A DNA stretch of 64,000 bases from Ulota crispa (Eukaryota > Streptophyta > Bryopsida > Orthotrichales > Orthotrichaceae). The stretch is from NCBI GenBank assembly GCA_963920765.1, contig OY987242.1, forward strand, positions 16,764,002 to 16,828,001, given 5' to 3'. Position numbers and translations under genes: made by a program. Below the pieces are notes generated by a model that did no database searches, was not told the origin of the DNA, and was given only the letters and a program-made list of their open reading frames with translations. Positions 63,555 to 64,000 of this stretch are shown here, piece by piece (the stretch's first letter is position 1; each line of letters begins with the position of its first letter).

Positions 63555-63895
63555 ATCTAGGAAAAATCTGCTGGATACACCTGAAGTTTGCGATATTTGT
63601 ACGGATGTCCCTGATTTTTCAGAAATTGCACAAATATCTTTGGACTATATTTTTCAGTTTTTTTGTTATGTTGTACCATGTCACTTCCTTGTTTTACCAA
63701 GAAGATAAAAGGCTGATCACAGCACAAGTCTTGCCCGAAAGTAGGTGACATGCACCTTTGATAACTAGTGGAGAAAGATATTTCCACAATTGTGAAAGTA
63801 TGTTGAGGATATTTGTGCAACTTCTGATAAACTAGGCATATGTACAAATATCACAAACTTGATTCCAAACTTGAGGTCTGCGAGATTTTTACATG
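63555..63895. mobile_element. Palindromic foldback element, family P (copy 4), in ITPK intron
   Basis: Arms with acctgaagtttgcgatattt and inverse near aaatatcacaaacttg; diverged relative of 12266-12578. It lies just upstream of the first ITPK exon in the window. Confidence 0.65.
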
Positions 63896-64000
63896 GTGTG
63901 CATGAGTCTCTCCTGGATAGAAATTATAATTGATAATGGCTACTATCTGATACAAAACGTTATGATAGTTCAGCTTTCTCTGGTGCAGGACAAAGTGTAG

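Overview
The window is nuclear DNA from a land plant that most likely makes flagellated sperm: a bryophyte, lycophyte or fern-grade plant. The gene set is plant-specific (chloroplast EGY1 protease, LOG cytokinin enzyme, beta-expansin, plant-type ARF-GAP/C2 protein, ITPK). It also holds a full DRC3/LRRC48 gene, a subunit of the motile-axoneme dynein regulatory complex that non-flagellate seed plants do not need. Genes are split by many short introns with ordinary GT-AG borders. Species cannot be fixed from the sequence alone.

Layout from left to right. EGY1, ten exons, minus strand (563-9212). A repeat block (10.1-15.0 kb). An intronless, GC-rich ARFRP1-type small GTPase, minus strand (15986-16597). 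More repeats (17.6-21.1 kb). LOG, six exons, minus strand (21948-24537). DRC3, fourteen exons, plus strand (26648-31720), divergent from LOG. ISCA1, three exons, plus strand (35560-37694), behind a 17-bp tandem array. ARF-GAP with a C2 domain, seven exons, minus strand (39978-43833). A second, inverted ARFRP1 copy, plus strand (47606-48217). More repeats (49.8-52.6 kb). Beta-expansin, two exons, minus strand (53837-55418). Repeats (56.3-60.6 kb). The 3' half of an ITPK gene, minus strand (60882-63512), whose 5' exons lie beyond the right edge. Exon models were joined by hand; every junction listed keeps the reading frame, and protein lengths agree with the families.

Most of the remaining DNA is short inverted-repeat elements with no coding capacity. 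The main group (about 16 copies) begins TTAACCC and ends GGGTTAA, as TTAA-targeting piggyBac-like elements do. Other groups are palindromic foldbacks of about 310-440 bp and several smaller MITE-like families, some nested in each other and several lying inside introns. No transposase, LTR element, tRNA, rRNA or CRISPR array was recognised.

The genes do not form a pathway; they are independent housekeeping, chloroplast, hormone, cell-wall and ciliary genes. The points most worth a second look are an apparent AT-AC (U12-type) intron in DRC3, the TTAA element family with a nested insertion, and the inverted ARFRP1 pair whose coding parts are far more alike than their 3' flanks.
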